From contig JAFVCN010000023.1 of the NCBI GenBank assembly GCA_017479205.1, positions 1-41,784 of the forward strand: a stretch of DNA of 41,784 bases, read 5' to 3'. This document shows, piece by piece, positions 30,872 through 39,218 of this stretch; the first letter of the stretch is position 1; every line of letters begins with the position of its first letter. The notes under the pieces are model-generated. The model ran no database searches and was not told where the DNA came from. It worked only from the letters and a program-made list of their open reading frames with translations. A program made the translations under genes and the position numbers. Origin of the DNA: Candidatus Saccharimonadota bacterium (GTDB taxonomy: Bacteria > Patescibacteriota > Saccharimonadia > Saccharimonadales > Saccharimonadaceae).

Positions 30872-33800
30872 TTAGGCTTTTTCTAGAGAGATAGTAATAT
30901 TATCGTCGCCAATCTTAACGATTTCGTCGTATTCAAAGTTCTCTGCTGAAGCGTCCGTAGTAAACTCTTCTGCTAAGACTTCGTTCATGATCATTGGTTT
31001 TAGATCGTCTGAAACGAAGCAAGAAACCGAAAGTTTAATTCTATCATCAACATTAAGTCCAGCTTTTTTCCTTGCCGACTGAATAAAGCGGATTAGCTCA
31101 CGCGCGAATCCTTCCGCCCTTAGTTCTTCCGTTAATTCTTTATCGAGTTTCATGGCGGAACCGTTTGTAACATGTTTAACGTTTACTTCTTCCGCAATAA
31201 TCGCCTCATAGAACTCTTCAAGTTTATCTCCGTCGTAAACAAGCTCGGAAAGCGGCTGACGAACTTTTATTTGTTCTTCAGTATCAGATTTTTGCATTCT
31301 AAGCGCTAGGCCTTCGGTAATAATCTCACGTGTTCTACTCATCTCGCTTAAGATTTCATCATCAATCTTACCAGCTTCAGGCCAATCTAGAAGATGGACT
31401 GAAGAATTAGAACCAGTCATCTTCTGGTATAGCTCTTCCGATAGGAACGGTACAAACGGAGCAAGAATCTGCGCAAGATAGACTAGTACGAAATATAGGG
31501 TCGAGTAAGCCTCAAGCTTGTCGCCATCATCTTCTGACTTCCAGAAACGACGACGTGAGCGTCTAACAAACCAGTTAGAGAGGTCGTCAATAAACGGTAG
31601 AACTCCTGAAATTGCGCTTGGTATATTATATACTCTCATACCAGCGTCAATCTGGTTTCGAAGCTGATAGACTCTAGATACAATCCATTTATCTAAAATA
31701 TTTTCAAACTTATCCGGACTGATTGCTCGATCCGAGTCGAATTTATCTACCTCGGCATAGGTTGTAAAGAAGTCATAGACGTTCCAAACCATCGAAAGCT
31801 TTCTTGCAACATCACTAACATCTTTATCGAGCAAAGCAAAGTCTTCTCCAGCGAGTACTGGCGAGCCTAGCAATAAGAATCTTAGCGAATCAGCCGAGAA
31901 CTTGTCCATCAACTCGTTTGGATCAGTATAGTTTCCGAGCGATTTACTCATTTTTCTGCCGTCATTACCAGCGAGCGTACCGGTTGTAATAACGTTTTTA
32001 TAAGCGTTATGACCGAAGAGCGCCGTATTTACGACATGAACATAATAGAACCATGCTCGAACCTGTCCAACATATTCTACAATGAAATCAGCTGGATAAT
32101 TCTTTTCGAACTTTTCTTTATTCTCGAACGGATAATGTAACTGTGCAAATGGCATAGAGCCAGATTCAAACCAACAGTCTAGCACCTTCTCGATTCTCTT
32201 AAAATGCTCTCCGTCGATATCAAATTCGATTTCATCAACCCAAGGCCTATGATAATCCTCTAGTCTAACGCCAGATAACTCATATAGTTCATCATAAGAG
32301 CCTACAACCTTAACGGTTCCCTTGTCGCCCTTCCAAACTGGCATTGCTGTCGCCCAGAAACGATCGCGAGAAAGATTCCAATCTGGCGCCGCTTCGATAT
32401 TCTTTGCGAAGCGTCCATGCTTTAGGTGTTCCGGGAACCAGTTTACATTTTCATTCTCGTCGAGCATTAACGTTTTTGAACCAGTTACATCAAAGAACCA
32501 GCTCGGAAATGCACGATACATAATTCTCTGTTTCGAGCGAGGGTTAAACGGATATTCGTGCTTAATATATTCGATTTTATAAACGATTCCTTTTTCTTCG
32601 AGAATCTTAGCAATGAATTTATTAGCTGCCCAAATCTCCATACCGTTTTCATCCGTATCACGGACTCCAAGCTCATGAAGTTTCTCGCTCATCTCTGGCA
32701 GATAATAGCCGTTTTCATCAAGTACATCAACAAAATCGACATCCTCGCTAGTTGCAAGAGCATAATCGTCTTCGCCATAGGCCGGAGCGATATGAACAAT
32801 TCCGGTACCCTCTTCGCTTGAAACAAAATCCGCCCCATGAACCTTGTAGGTACCCTGATTTCGTTTATCTAAACCATTGTCGCCACCAGTTAAGATTTTA
32901 CCTTTTTCATCAACTGTTTCAATAATTGGCTCATACTCTAATCCAACAAGCTTTGAACCTTTAAATTTTTGTTCAGGCACGATATCACTAAATAATTTTG
33001 TTGCTAATTTTACGGCCAAGATTAATTTTTTACCATCAACCTCATAGATTCCGTACTCCATTTTTGGATTAACTGCAAGAGCTAAGTTTGCGGGTAGTGT
33101 CCAAGGAGTAGTTGTCCACGCTAGTAAGGCGATTTTGTCATTTGCGTTAGTTTGAGCTTTATTCAAAGGAGCAGCGGAAGGAGACGTATTAGAGATACGT
33201 TGACTAAGCAGCGTATCTGCTGACGCAGAAGAAAGCCAAAATAACGTAAATGCCGACGGGTCTGTTACGGTCTGATATGCATCATTATCCATCGTAACTT
33301 CCGCTTTTGAAACTGGAGTACAGAATTTAGTGTCGTACATTAAGACCTTACGACCTTCGTAGATTTTTCCCTTTTTATATAGAGTCTTAAACGCCCACCA
33401 AACCGATTCCATAAAATCTTTATCCATCGTACGATAAGCGCCTTTAAAGTTTACCCAGCGCCCAACTCTAGCGATTGTCGACTCCCAAGTTTCTGAATTT
33501 GCTACCATAGATTCTCGAGCCTTAGTAATATAAGTTTCGAGTGGCCATTTTGTACCAATTTCACGCCTGTCTGTAATTCCAAGCTGTTTCTCAACAAAAT
33601 TCTCTGCTGGAAGACCATGACAGTCCCAACCCCATCTTCTCTCAACTCGATAGCCGTTCATAGTCCAAAACCTAGGAACAGCGTCTTTAACGATTGAAGA
33701 AAGTAAGGTTCCATGATGTGGATTTCCAGTAATAAATGGAGGTCCATCATAGAAGACATAACTTCTGTCCACATCTCTATTTTCAACGGATTTTTCAAAT

Positions 33801-33880
33801 GTATGATCTTTTTGCCAAAAATCCAAAACTGCTTTTTCATATTCTAGGGCTCTACGCCTCTCGCCTGCTTTATATTTCAT
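30872..33880 (-). CDS. ileS: Isoleucyl-tRNA synthetase
   Basis: This 1002-residue class I synthetase resembles the type 2 (eukaryote/archaea-like) IleRS. The first signature is HHGT at 55-58 (in GNPHHGTLL), where HxGH is usual. The second is KMSKS at 643-647. LLAWTTTPWTLPANLA marks the editing domain, and EYVGQVRAWFYYVHV lies in the catalytic core. The C-terminal anticodon-binding region is present. An unusual Ser/Ala/Asn-rich segment (about 215-248) sits in the editing domain just before the WTTTPWT motif. GTGGAGA precedes the ATG. It is transcribed alone or after the HD gene, and ends at the structure at 30781-30866. Confidence 0.96.
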   Translation of the reverse strand: MKYKAGERRRALEYEKAVLDFWQKDHTFEKSVENRDVDRSYVFYDGPPFITGNPHHGTLLSSIVKDAVPRFWTMNGYRVERRWGWDCHGLPAENFVEKQLGITDRREIGTKWPLETYITKARESMVANSETWESTIARVGRWVNFKGAYRTMDKDFMESVWWAFKTLYKKGKIYEGRKVLMYDTKFCTPVSKAEVTMDNDAYQTVTDPSAFTLFWLSSASADTLLSQRISNTSPSAAPLNKAQTNANDKIALLAWTTTPWTLPANLALAVNPKMEYGIYEVDGKKLILAVKLATKLFSDIVPEQKFKGSKLVGLEYEPIIETVDEKGKILTGGDNGLDKRNQGTYKVHGADFVSSEEGTGIVHIAPAYGEDDYALATSEDVDFVDVLDENGYYLPEMSEKLHELGVRDTDENGMEIWAANKFIAKILEEKGIVYKIEYIKHEYPFNPRSKQRIMYRAFPSWFFDVTGSKTLMLDENENVNWFPEHLKHGRFAKNIEAAPDWNLSRDRFWATAMPVWKGDKGTVKVVGSYDELYELSGVRLEDYHRPWVDEIEFDIDGEHFKRIEKVLDCWFESGSMPFAQLHYPFENKEKFEKNYPADFIVEYVGQVRAWFYYVHVVNTALFGHNAYKNVITTGTLAGNDGRKMSKSLGNYTDPNELMDKFSADSLRFLLLGSPVLAGEDFALLDKDVSDVARKLSMVWNVYDFFTTYAEVDKFDSDRAISPDKFENILDKWIVSRVYQLRNQIDAGMRVYNIPSAISGVLPFIDDLSNWFVRRSRRRFWKSEDDGDKLEAYSTLYFVLVYLAQILAPFVPFLSEELYQKMTGSNSSVHLLDWPEAGKIDDEILSEMSRTREIITEGLALRMQKSDTEEQIKVRQPLSELVYDGDKLEEFYEAIIAEEVNVKHVTNGSAMKLDKELTEELRAEGFARELIRFIQSARKKAGLNVDDRIKLSVSCFVSDDLKPMIMNEVLAEEFTTDASAENFEYDEIVKIGDDNITISLEKA

Positions 33881-33922
33881 ATTTTCTCCACTAATTATTA
33901 ATAAAATTTCTGGGGTTCTGGC

Positions 33923-34597
33923 CTACGCTTCTTGAAAGTTTACTTTTCGCGTAGGCTCCATAATTGCAGTTTTTATAATTTCATCTTTAAATATCTCGTA
34001 AATATTTCCGTTGATTTTTTCGTCAAAATAATCTTTTAGGGCATAGAGTTTTATAAGTCCAGATTGAGGATTAGAAACTGGATGGCGAAGTAAAATATCA
34101 CAAAATCTGTCATCAATTGTCATAACGCCTTTCCAGCTAACCATATTATCTGCAAGCTGGACTAGTTTATCGTAATCGTCATATTCATTTTCAGAAAGAA
34201 AATCTAATAATAACTTTTTATCTTCAGGACGCAGCCTATCATCAAAACCACCTTTTTCAACCTCTTCAATATTATAAAAAGTATGAGTTAGGGCAGTTCG
34301 CGCCGCTTCAGGAAAGCCTTTTTCCATCAAGAGATGATAGCCGTCGAAAGGATGAGTCATTCCCTCGGTTTTTCTACCATTAATTTCGATTTTAATCTCT
34401 GCATCTCTTTCGATTGATTTATAAAAATCATGCAAAAGACCCTTTGCATAAGCAAGGTCAGAATCCATATTTGCTCTTTTAGCTATTTCCTCGCAAACTC
34501 TCGCTACATCCTTTGAATGCCTCTGCCAATCCTCAGATGCGCGAGGTTGATTTAACGCCCAAGAAAACAGCTCGTCTGCTTTTTTCCTGTACTCCAT
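33923..34597 (-). CDS. HD-domain phosphohydrolase
   Basis: This 224-residue protein has an HD-superfamily metal site: H27 (in QRHSKDVARV), H56-D57 (GLLHDFYKS) and a later D within DKLVQLADNM. The MTHPFDGYHLL and THTFYNIEE segments supply further histidines. Members hydrolyse nucleotides, cyclic dinucleotides or (p)ppGpp; the small size and HD-plus-distal-D pattern resemble YqeK-like or general HD hydrolases, but the substrate is not clear. The start is supported by TGATATAAT ending 7 nt before the ATG. The gap to ileS is 42 nt. Confidence 0.8.
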   Translation of the reverse strand: MEYRKKADELFSWALNQPRASEDWQRHSKDVARVCEEIAKRANMDSDLAYAKGLLHDFYKSIERDAEIKIEINGRKTEGMTHPFDGYHLLMEKGFPEAARTALTHTFYNIEEVEKGGFDDRLRPEDKKLLLDFLSENEYDDYDKLVQLADNMVSWKGVMTIDDRFCDILLRHPVSNPQSGLIKLYALKDYFDEKINGNIYEIFKDEIIKTAIMEPTRKVNFQEA

Positions 34598-34604
34598 TAG
34601 ATCT

Positions 34605-34613
34605 ATTATATCA
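34605..34613 (-). promoter_or_regulatory. Extended -10 box for the HD hydrolase (leaderless)
   Basis: TGATATAAT on the minus strand lies 7 nt before the ATG at 34597. Confidence 0.7.
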
Positions 34614-34629
34614 CATTTTCAAAAAAGTA

Positions 34630-34896
34630 TCAGGCATCTCTTAAGGTATAGGTTACCTCTTCAAATTGAGGGAGTTTCCCGGCCCATTTTTGAACAATTT
34701 TAGAGTCATCTTCTCTTAAAACGCAGACACAAGGATATTGAATAATCTCGTGATGTGTAGCGAACATCTCTCCAGAAATTGTTTCTGGATCTTCAATTGT
34801 GACTTCTATGCCAGTTTCCCTCTGAAATTCCGAGACCCAATCCATTGATTCTCTTGTATATTCAGTATTCTGGCGAGTTACCATTACCACCCTCAT
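34630..34896 (-). CDS. Thioredoxin-fold-like small protein lacking CXXC
   Basis: This 88-residue protein has a beta-alpha-beta pattern: MRVVMVTRQ strand, a helix with SMDWVSEFQRE, EVTIED strand, IIQYPCVCVLREDD (a Tyr-Pro that fits the cis-proline of thioredoxin folds), then VQKWAGKLP. The site where CPxC would be expected reads NTEYTR, so no dithiol is possible there. Its only cysteines are the two in YPCVCVL. Fold assignment is by pattern only. It follows nrdR by 10 nt with AAAGGAT before the ATG, so it belongs to the ftsZ-nrdR operon. A NrdH-like link to ribonucleotide reduction is tempting but unproved. Confidence 0.55.
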   Translation of the reverse strand: MRVVMVTRQNTEYTRESMDWVSEFQRETGIEVTIEDPETISGEMFATHHEIIQYPCVCVLREDDSKIVQKWAGKLPQFEEVTYTLRDA

Positions 34897-34906
34897 AATA
34901 TCCTTT

Positions 34907-35374
34907 CTAGCTAGCCGAAACTTCGGTTTTCATTTCGCGCTGGCGTCTAATTATGTTTTCAAAGTCTTCGAGCGTTTTAAATTCGAGAAAAACTGAAGCA
35001 AACCGTACATAAGCTACCTCATTTACCTCCGCTAAGACATCTAAAATTGCTTGTCCAATTTCTTTCGACTTAATTTCATCTCGTCCGAGAGCATACACCC
35101 TTTCGACAACTTTATTGACGACATCTTCAACTTCCATATCTGAATTGAAGAATTTTCCGACACTTCTTCTAACCGCCGTGAGGAGTTTATCGCGGTCAAA
35201 CTGTTCCCTATTTCCACTACTTTTAAGGACTACTAGGGCCGGCATCTCAATTCGCTCATAAGTTGTAAATCTTCGCCCTTCTGGCGTTACGCGACGACGA
35301 CGAATCATAGTTCCATCAGGCGTCTCACGGCTTTCGAGGACTTTACTGTCTCCGATACTAATTTTTTCAGCCAT
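34907..35374 (-). CDS. nrdR: NrdR-type regulator lacking the zinc-ribbon cysteines
   Basis: This 155-residue protein matches NrdR, the ATP/dATP-sensing repressor of ribonucleotide reductase genes. It has IRRRRVTPEGRRFTTYER (the post-zinc-ribbon signature, about 25-41), a full ATP-cone (about 48-140, FDRDKLLTAVRRSV) and VAYVRFASVFLEFKTLEDF. The four zinc cysteines (CPxC and CxxC) are all missing and the protein contains no cysteine at all. The N-terminus is also about three residues shorter than usual. AAGGAGT before the ATG leaves no room for a longer start. It lies 20 nt after ftsZ. DNA binding must be altered or use a metal-free fold (inference). Confidence 0.88.
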   Translation of the reverse strand: MAEKISIGDSKVLESRETPDGTMIRRRRVTPEGRRFTTYERIEMPALVVLKSSGNREQFDRDKLLTAVRRSVGKFFNSDMEVEDVVNKVVERVYALGRDEIKSKEIGQAILDVLAEVNEVAYVRFASVFLEFKTLEDFENIIRRQREMKTEVSAS

Positions 35375-35394
35375 GTTACTCCTTTTTTTCTTAT

Positions 35395-36579
35395 TTATTT
35401 TTTACCGCGTAAACGAGCGCGCAAAGATGGAGGAATATCAAGATCATCTTCATCTTCTACTGGCTTATTGACATTTTCCCAAGAGCTAGGAGCCGGTTCT
35501 TCATGCTTTTCTGGAGCCGAATCTTCACGATTTACATTATTCTCCGAAGAAACACCATAAGTACTACTGGTTTCACGCGCAAGCGATTCGCGTTCTGCCA
35601 TAATAGCTTCTTCAGCGCGTTTCTGGCGATAGTAGTCGGAATCAAATCCGGTAGCGACAACAGTAATGACAATTTCATCATTAAGTTCTGGACGAATTGA
35701 TGCACCAAAGATAATGTTTGCGTCTGGAGAAACTGCACCGGTAATTTCTTCTGCAGCTTCCTGAATCTCGCTCATAGACATATCGTAGCCACCAGCAACC
35801 GAGAAGAGAACGCCTCTTGCACCGTCAATTTTAACCTCAATAAGCGGAGATTCAATCGCCTGACGAGCAGCTTCTTTAGCACGATTCTCGCCGCTTGCAC
35901 GACCGATACCCATTAAAGCAGAACCAGCGTTCTTCATAATTGCTTTAACATCGGCAAAGTCGAGGTTAATTAGAGCGTGTTCGGTAATAAGTTCGGAGAT
36001 TCCTTGGACACCCTGTCGTAGAACATCGTCCGCAATCTTAAAGGTTTCAAGAAGCGGAGTTCTTGGATCAATTGTTTGAAGCAAACGATCGTTCGGGATA
36101 GTAATTAGAGCATCTACTTCCCCAGAAAGCTCGCTAACGGCAACATCAGCATTATTTTTTCGCTGTGCACCTTCAAAGGTAAATGGTTTTGTAACAACGC
36201 CAACAGTTAGAATATCTCTATCTTTCGCTTCTTTAGCAACAATCGGACCAGCACCAGAACCAGTTCCACCACCAGCGCCGAGAGTAATGAAGACCATATC
36301 TGCGCCTTCAAGCGCTTTTCCGATATTTTCACGACTTTCTTCAGCCGCTTCACGGCCTTTATCAGGATCCCCGCCTGCGCCAAGTCCCTGTCCGATATGG
36401 ACTTTTGTGTCCGCTTCAGAATGTTTTAGGGCTTGAGCATCGGTATTAATGGCTACGAACTCAACTCCGTTTAACCCGACCTCTTTCATTCGGTTAATCG
36501 CAGAGCCACCGGCTCCACCAACGCCCACAACTTTAATGCTTGCTGTACTTTCCACCTCTGTAGGTTTTATCTCAGGCAT
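35395..36579 (-). CDS. ftsZ: FtsZ cell-division GTPase
   Basis: This 394-residue tubulin homologue polymerises into the Z-ring. It has GVGGAGGSAINRM near the start, the tubulin signature GGGTGSGAGP (near 101-110), and NLDFADVKAIM (T7 loop) for GTP hydrolysis. The C-terminal peptide LDIPPSLRARLRGKK is the usual FtsA-binding tail after an acidic, variable linker. GAGG lies about 9 nt before the ATG, and a separate promoter precedes it (36614-36642). It is followed by nrdR and the thioredoxin-like gene. Confidence 0.97.
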   Translation of the reverse strand: MPEIKPTEVESTASIKVVGVGGAGGSAINRMKEVGLNGVEFVAINTDAQALKHSEADTKVHIGQGLGAGGDPDKGREAAEESRENIGKALEGADMVFITLGAGGGTGSGAGPIVAKEAKDRDILTVGVVTKPFTFEGAQRKNNADVAVSELSGEVDALITIPNDRLLQTIDPRTPLLETFKIADDVLRQGVQGISELITEHALINLDFADVKAIMKNAGSALMGIGRASGENRAKEAARQAIESPLIEVKIDGARGVLFSVAGGYDMSMSEIQEAAEEITGAVSPDANIIFGASIRPELNDEIVITVVATGFDSDYYRQKRAEEAIMAERESLARETSSTYGVSSENNVNREDSAPEKHEEPAPSSWENVNKPVEDEDDLDIPPSLRARLRGKK

Positions 36580-36613
36580 CTTATTTTCCTCACTTTAATA
36601 TAAAACTACTTCT

Positions 36614-36642
36614 AGTTTAACACAAATAAAATTTGTATTCAA
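36614..36642 (-). promoter_or_regulatory. Promoter of ftsZ with palindromic spacer
   Basis: TTGAAT (36637-36642), a 17-nt spacer and TAAACT (36614-36619), extended by TGT, on the minus strand. The spacer contains the palindrome ACAAAT-TTT-ATTTGT. The leader is about 28 nt and carries the ribosome site. Confidence 0.6.
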
Positions 36643-36662
36643 GAGTTTTCTCTATACACTGG

Positions 36663-37877
36663 CTACTTCTTATGTTTCTTGAATAGACCAAATAGCGAGA
36701 AAGGCTTTTTATCTTCATCTTCTATGCCAGAGAATTTTCCATCATCGGCCATCGAAAGAGCTAGACCAATTGCGGTAGCATATTCTGGCTTCTCAATATC
36801 TTCAACAACGCCAGTTAACCCCATGCCTGGGACGCCGATTCTAGTCGCCATTTTTAGGGTTTCTTTCGCAAAACCTGCTAGGCCCTTCATTTTAGCCCCC
36901 GCACCAACAATAACAGCTCCTTCTGGCAATTTTCCAGCGTAGCCAGCCCGAGATAGATGTTCTATGACGTGTTCAAAAATATCGACTAGTCTATCTCTAA
37001 CAATTTCATTAACTTCAGACTTAGAGAATGTGATGCTCTCTCCGCCTACCTTCATAGTAATTTCTTTAGCGGTAGGGATAAAATCAGCTGTAACATGTTT
37101 TAGTTTAATTTCTTCTGCTGCATCAGTGTTAATTTCTAACGAAATTGCTAGGTCTTTCGTAATATTATTCGCTCCGGCAGAAATTACTCCGATATATTGT
37201 AAATCTCCCTCCTCGTAAACGGAAACTGAGGTTGTCGAAGCGCCAAGATCGATAACAGCAACACCATTTTCCATCTGTTTTTCAGTTAAGACTGCTCTTG
37301 CGGCCGCCATTGAAGTCGGCATAAATCTAAGAACTCTTAAATTCGCCGAGGACATAGCTCTACCTAGAGCATCTACGCTCGGCTTCAATCCAGAAATAAC
37401 ATTAGCGATAATCTCAATTTTATTCGCAGTCATACCAAGCGGACTTCTAATTCCGCCTTGTCCATCTAAAATATAATTCAGCGGTACAACATCTAGAACT
37501 TCTCTGTTATTGGTAATTTTTCCGCTCATAGCGGTATCTTCAAGTCTATCTAAATCGCCGTTTGTAATCGGAGCAGTAGCAGAAACAGCAATCATTCCAC
37601 TGACTTTTTCTGAAGAGATGTGAGCTCCGTTAATCGAAACGTATGCCGAATCAACATTTACTCCGCTCATACTCTCGACCGACTTTAAGGCTTTATCAGT
37701 CGCTTCTGCTGGGCCAGCTAGGTTAGTTACGATTCCCTTATGCATTCCGCGTTCGTTTTTTGCTTCACCATAACCAATCACAGAAACAGAATCCTCGCCC
37801 TTTAACTCGAGAGCGACGGCTCGAACAGTCTCAGTACCAACATCAATCCCGAAGGCATATTTCGATTGTTCTTCCAT
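36663..37877 (-). CDS. ftsA: FtsA, membrane tether of the Z-ring
   Basis: This 404-residue actin-like protein has FGIDVGTETVRAVA (phosphate 1), the SHS2-like 1C region (SAYVSINGAHISSE), VIDLGASTTSVSVYEEG (phosphate 2) and AVIVGAGAKMKGL (adenosine). The C-terminal FSLFGLFKKHKK is the amphipathic membrane-targeting helix. The start at 37877 (MEEQSKYAF) is chosen over 37943, since a TGGTATATT box ends 6 nt before it and the longer version would overlap map. Divergent from map, with only 57 nt between the start codons. Confidence 0.95.
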   Translation of the reverse strand: MEEQSKYAFGIDVGTETVRAVALELKGEDSVSVIGYGEAKNERGMHKGIVTNLAGPAEATDKALKSVESMSGVNVDSAYVSINGAHISSEKVSGMIAVSATAPITNGDLDRLEDTAMSGKITNNREVLDVVPLNYILDGQGGIRSPLGMTANKIEIIANVISGLKPSVDALGRAMSSANLRVLRFMPTSMAAARAVLTEKQMENGVAVIDLGASTTSVSVYEEGDLQYIGVISAGANNITKDLAISLEINTDAAEEIKLKHVTADFIPTAKEITMKVGGESITFSKSEVNEIVRDRLVDIFEHVIEHLSRAGYAGKLPEGAVIVGAGAKMKGLAGFAKETLKMATRIGVPGMGLTGVVEDIEKPEYATAIGLALSMADDGKFSGIEDEDKKPFSLFGLFKKHKK

Positions 37878-37883
37878 ATTTCT

Positions 37884-37892
37884 AATATACCA
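37884..37892 (-). promoter_or_regulatory. Extended -10 box for ftsA (leaderless)
   Basis: TGGTATATT on the minus strand is followed by exactly 6 nt and the ATG at 37877. GCTTG precedes the TG. Confidence 0.7.
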
Positions 37893-37919
37893 CAAGCGTT
37901 TTAGTTTCGCAAATCTATG

Positions 37920-37928
37920 TGATATAAT
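37920..37928 (+). promoter_or_regulatory. Extended -10 box for map (leaderless)
   Basis: TGATATAAT is followed by exactly 6 nt and the ATG at 37935. Divergent with the ftsA promoter. Confidence 0.75.
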
Positions 37929-37934
37929 ATTTTT

Positions 37935-38696
37935 ATGGATCAAGAAAAAATTTCTGCAATGCGCGAAGGCGGTAAGATTTTAGGTGAGATTCTCGCTGAA
38001 CTTAGAGAATACGCCGATGTTGGTATGACAAAACGTGAATTAGATCGCTGGACTAGAAAAAAGATAGAATCTCGTGGTGCAACTTGTTCTTATGATGAAC
38101 TGGAGGAGAACTTCCCTGGTTGTATCTGTATTTCGGTTAATGAAGAACTTGTGCATGGCGCGCCAGATAGTGATTACGTTTTAGAAGACGGAGATAAAGT
38201 TAGTTTTGATTTAGTTATTAAATATAAAGGCTATCATACTGATGCGGCCTTTACGAAGATTGTCGGACACGCTAATCCGGCGGTAAAACAGATGGTAAAA
38301 ACGACCGAAGCGGCGCTTTGGGCTGGTATTGACGCTGTTGCTCCTGGAGTACATCTTGGGGATGTCGGTTTTGCGGTAGAAAGAGTGCTTAGAAGGGGTA
38401 AATTAGGCGTAATTGAAAATTACATCGGCCATGGTATCGGAAAAGAAATGCATATGCCGCCTGAAGTTCCAAATTACGGAAAACGCGGTAAGGGTTATGT
38501 CTTAAAACCTGGCGATTGTATCTGTATCGAGCCAATGTCTTCGCTCGGAAAACCGAATAATTTTGTCGATAAAGATGATGGTTGGAGTGTAATTATCGCT
38601 GATGGCTCTGTTGGGTGCCACTGCGAGCATACCATCTTAGTAACTGAAGATGGTCATGAAGTTCTAACTCTACCAAATTGTCCAGACAAAAGATAA
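37935..38696 (+). CDS. map: Methionine aminopeptidase, type I
   Basis: This 253-residue enzyme removes the initiator methionine from new proteins. The metal ligands are visible: two Asp in KVSFDLVIKYKGYHTDAAFT, His in GHGIGKEMHMPPEVPNYG, Glu in CICIEPMSS and Glu in CHCEHTILVTEDG. Substrate histidines are in NEELVHGAP. Length is standard. No Shine-Dalgarno sequence is present; the start is fixed by the leaderless promoter. It ends 3 nt before the stop of the convergent kinase gene, with no hairpin terminator between them. Confidence 0.96.
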   Translation: MDQEKISAMREGGKILGEILAELREYADVGMTKRELDRWTRKKIESRGATCSYDELEENFPGCICISVNEELVHGAPDSDYVLEDGDKVSFDLVIKYKGYHTDAAFTKIVGHANPAVKQMVKTTEAALWAGIDAVAPGVHLGDVGFAVERVLRRGKLGVIENYIGHGIGKEMHMPPEVPNYGKRGKGYVLKPGDCICIEPMSSLGKPNNFVDKDDGWSVIIADGSVGCHCEHTILVTEDGHEVLTLPNCPDKR

Positions 38697-38699
38697 AAA

Positions 38700-39218
38700 T
38701 TATTGAACAAATTTTTTATACAAAGTATAGATTCTCTCTGTTATTTCGGGGATTTCTCCAACGCCATTAACGTGATAAATCGGTATATTTTTTGATTTTA
38801 AGAGCTCCTCGTATTCTGGCATTCGCTCTTCATACATATCTAATTTTTTATTCCAATTTTCAAGCTGATCGTCGTCTCTTCCTCTAGAAGATAAGCGCTT
38901 TATCGACTCCTCTCTTGGAACATCAATAATGATTACACCGCCAGTTTCGTTCGATAAAATCTCTGAACCCTTACTATCTCGAGTCCATGGCTGTCCATCT
39001 AAAATTACTGGTATTCCCTGTTTTTCATATATAGCGACTTCTTCTAGAGTAGCTAGAGCTAGTTCATCTTCTGGAACCATCGCCGCAGTTTTAGTATATT
39101 CATAAAACTTTTCTCGACAAATCTGGCCGAGCGAAAGCGCCTTTCCGCCGATTTTTTCGGCTAAAAGATTCCCTTGAGTGGATTTCCCTGAACCTGCTGG
39201 TCCATAAATCATAATCAT
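38700..39218 (-). CDS. Adenylate-kinase-like P-loop nucleotide kinase (divergent paralogue)
   Basis: This 172-residue protein has Walker A GPAGSGKSTQ near the start, LSLGQICREK, a LID-like SSRGRDDDQ and a helical C-terminus. The family motif DGFPRT appears as DGQPWT, so the conserved Phe and Arg that hold AMP and the phosphates are changed. It overlaps the next kinase gene by 4 nt (ATGA), so they are translationally coupled. Similar length and layout suggest tandem duplication. It may phosphorylate a different nucleotide or regulate its partner (inference). Confidence 0.75.
   Translation of the reverse strand: MIMIYGPAGSGKSTQGNLLAEKIGGKALSLGQICREKFYEYTKTAAMVPEDELALATLEEVAIYEKQGIPVILDGQPWTRDSKGSEILSNETGGVIIIDVPREESIKRLSSRGRDDDQLENWNKKLDMYEERMPEYEELLKSKNIPIYHVNGVGEIPEITERIYTLYKKFVQ

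Noticed and set aside
36679-37218. Plus-strand ORFs within ftsA (36679-36942 and 36964-37218)
   Set aside because: They are antisense to a conserved gene, lack ribosome sites or promoters, and have compositions typical of shadows.
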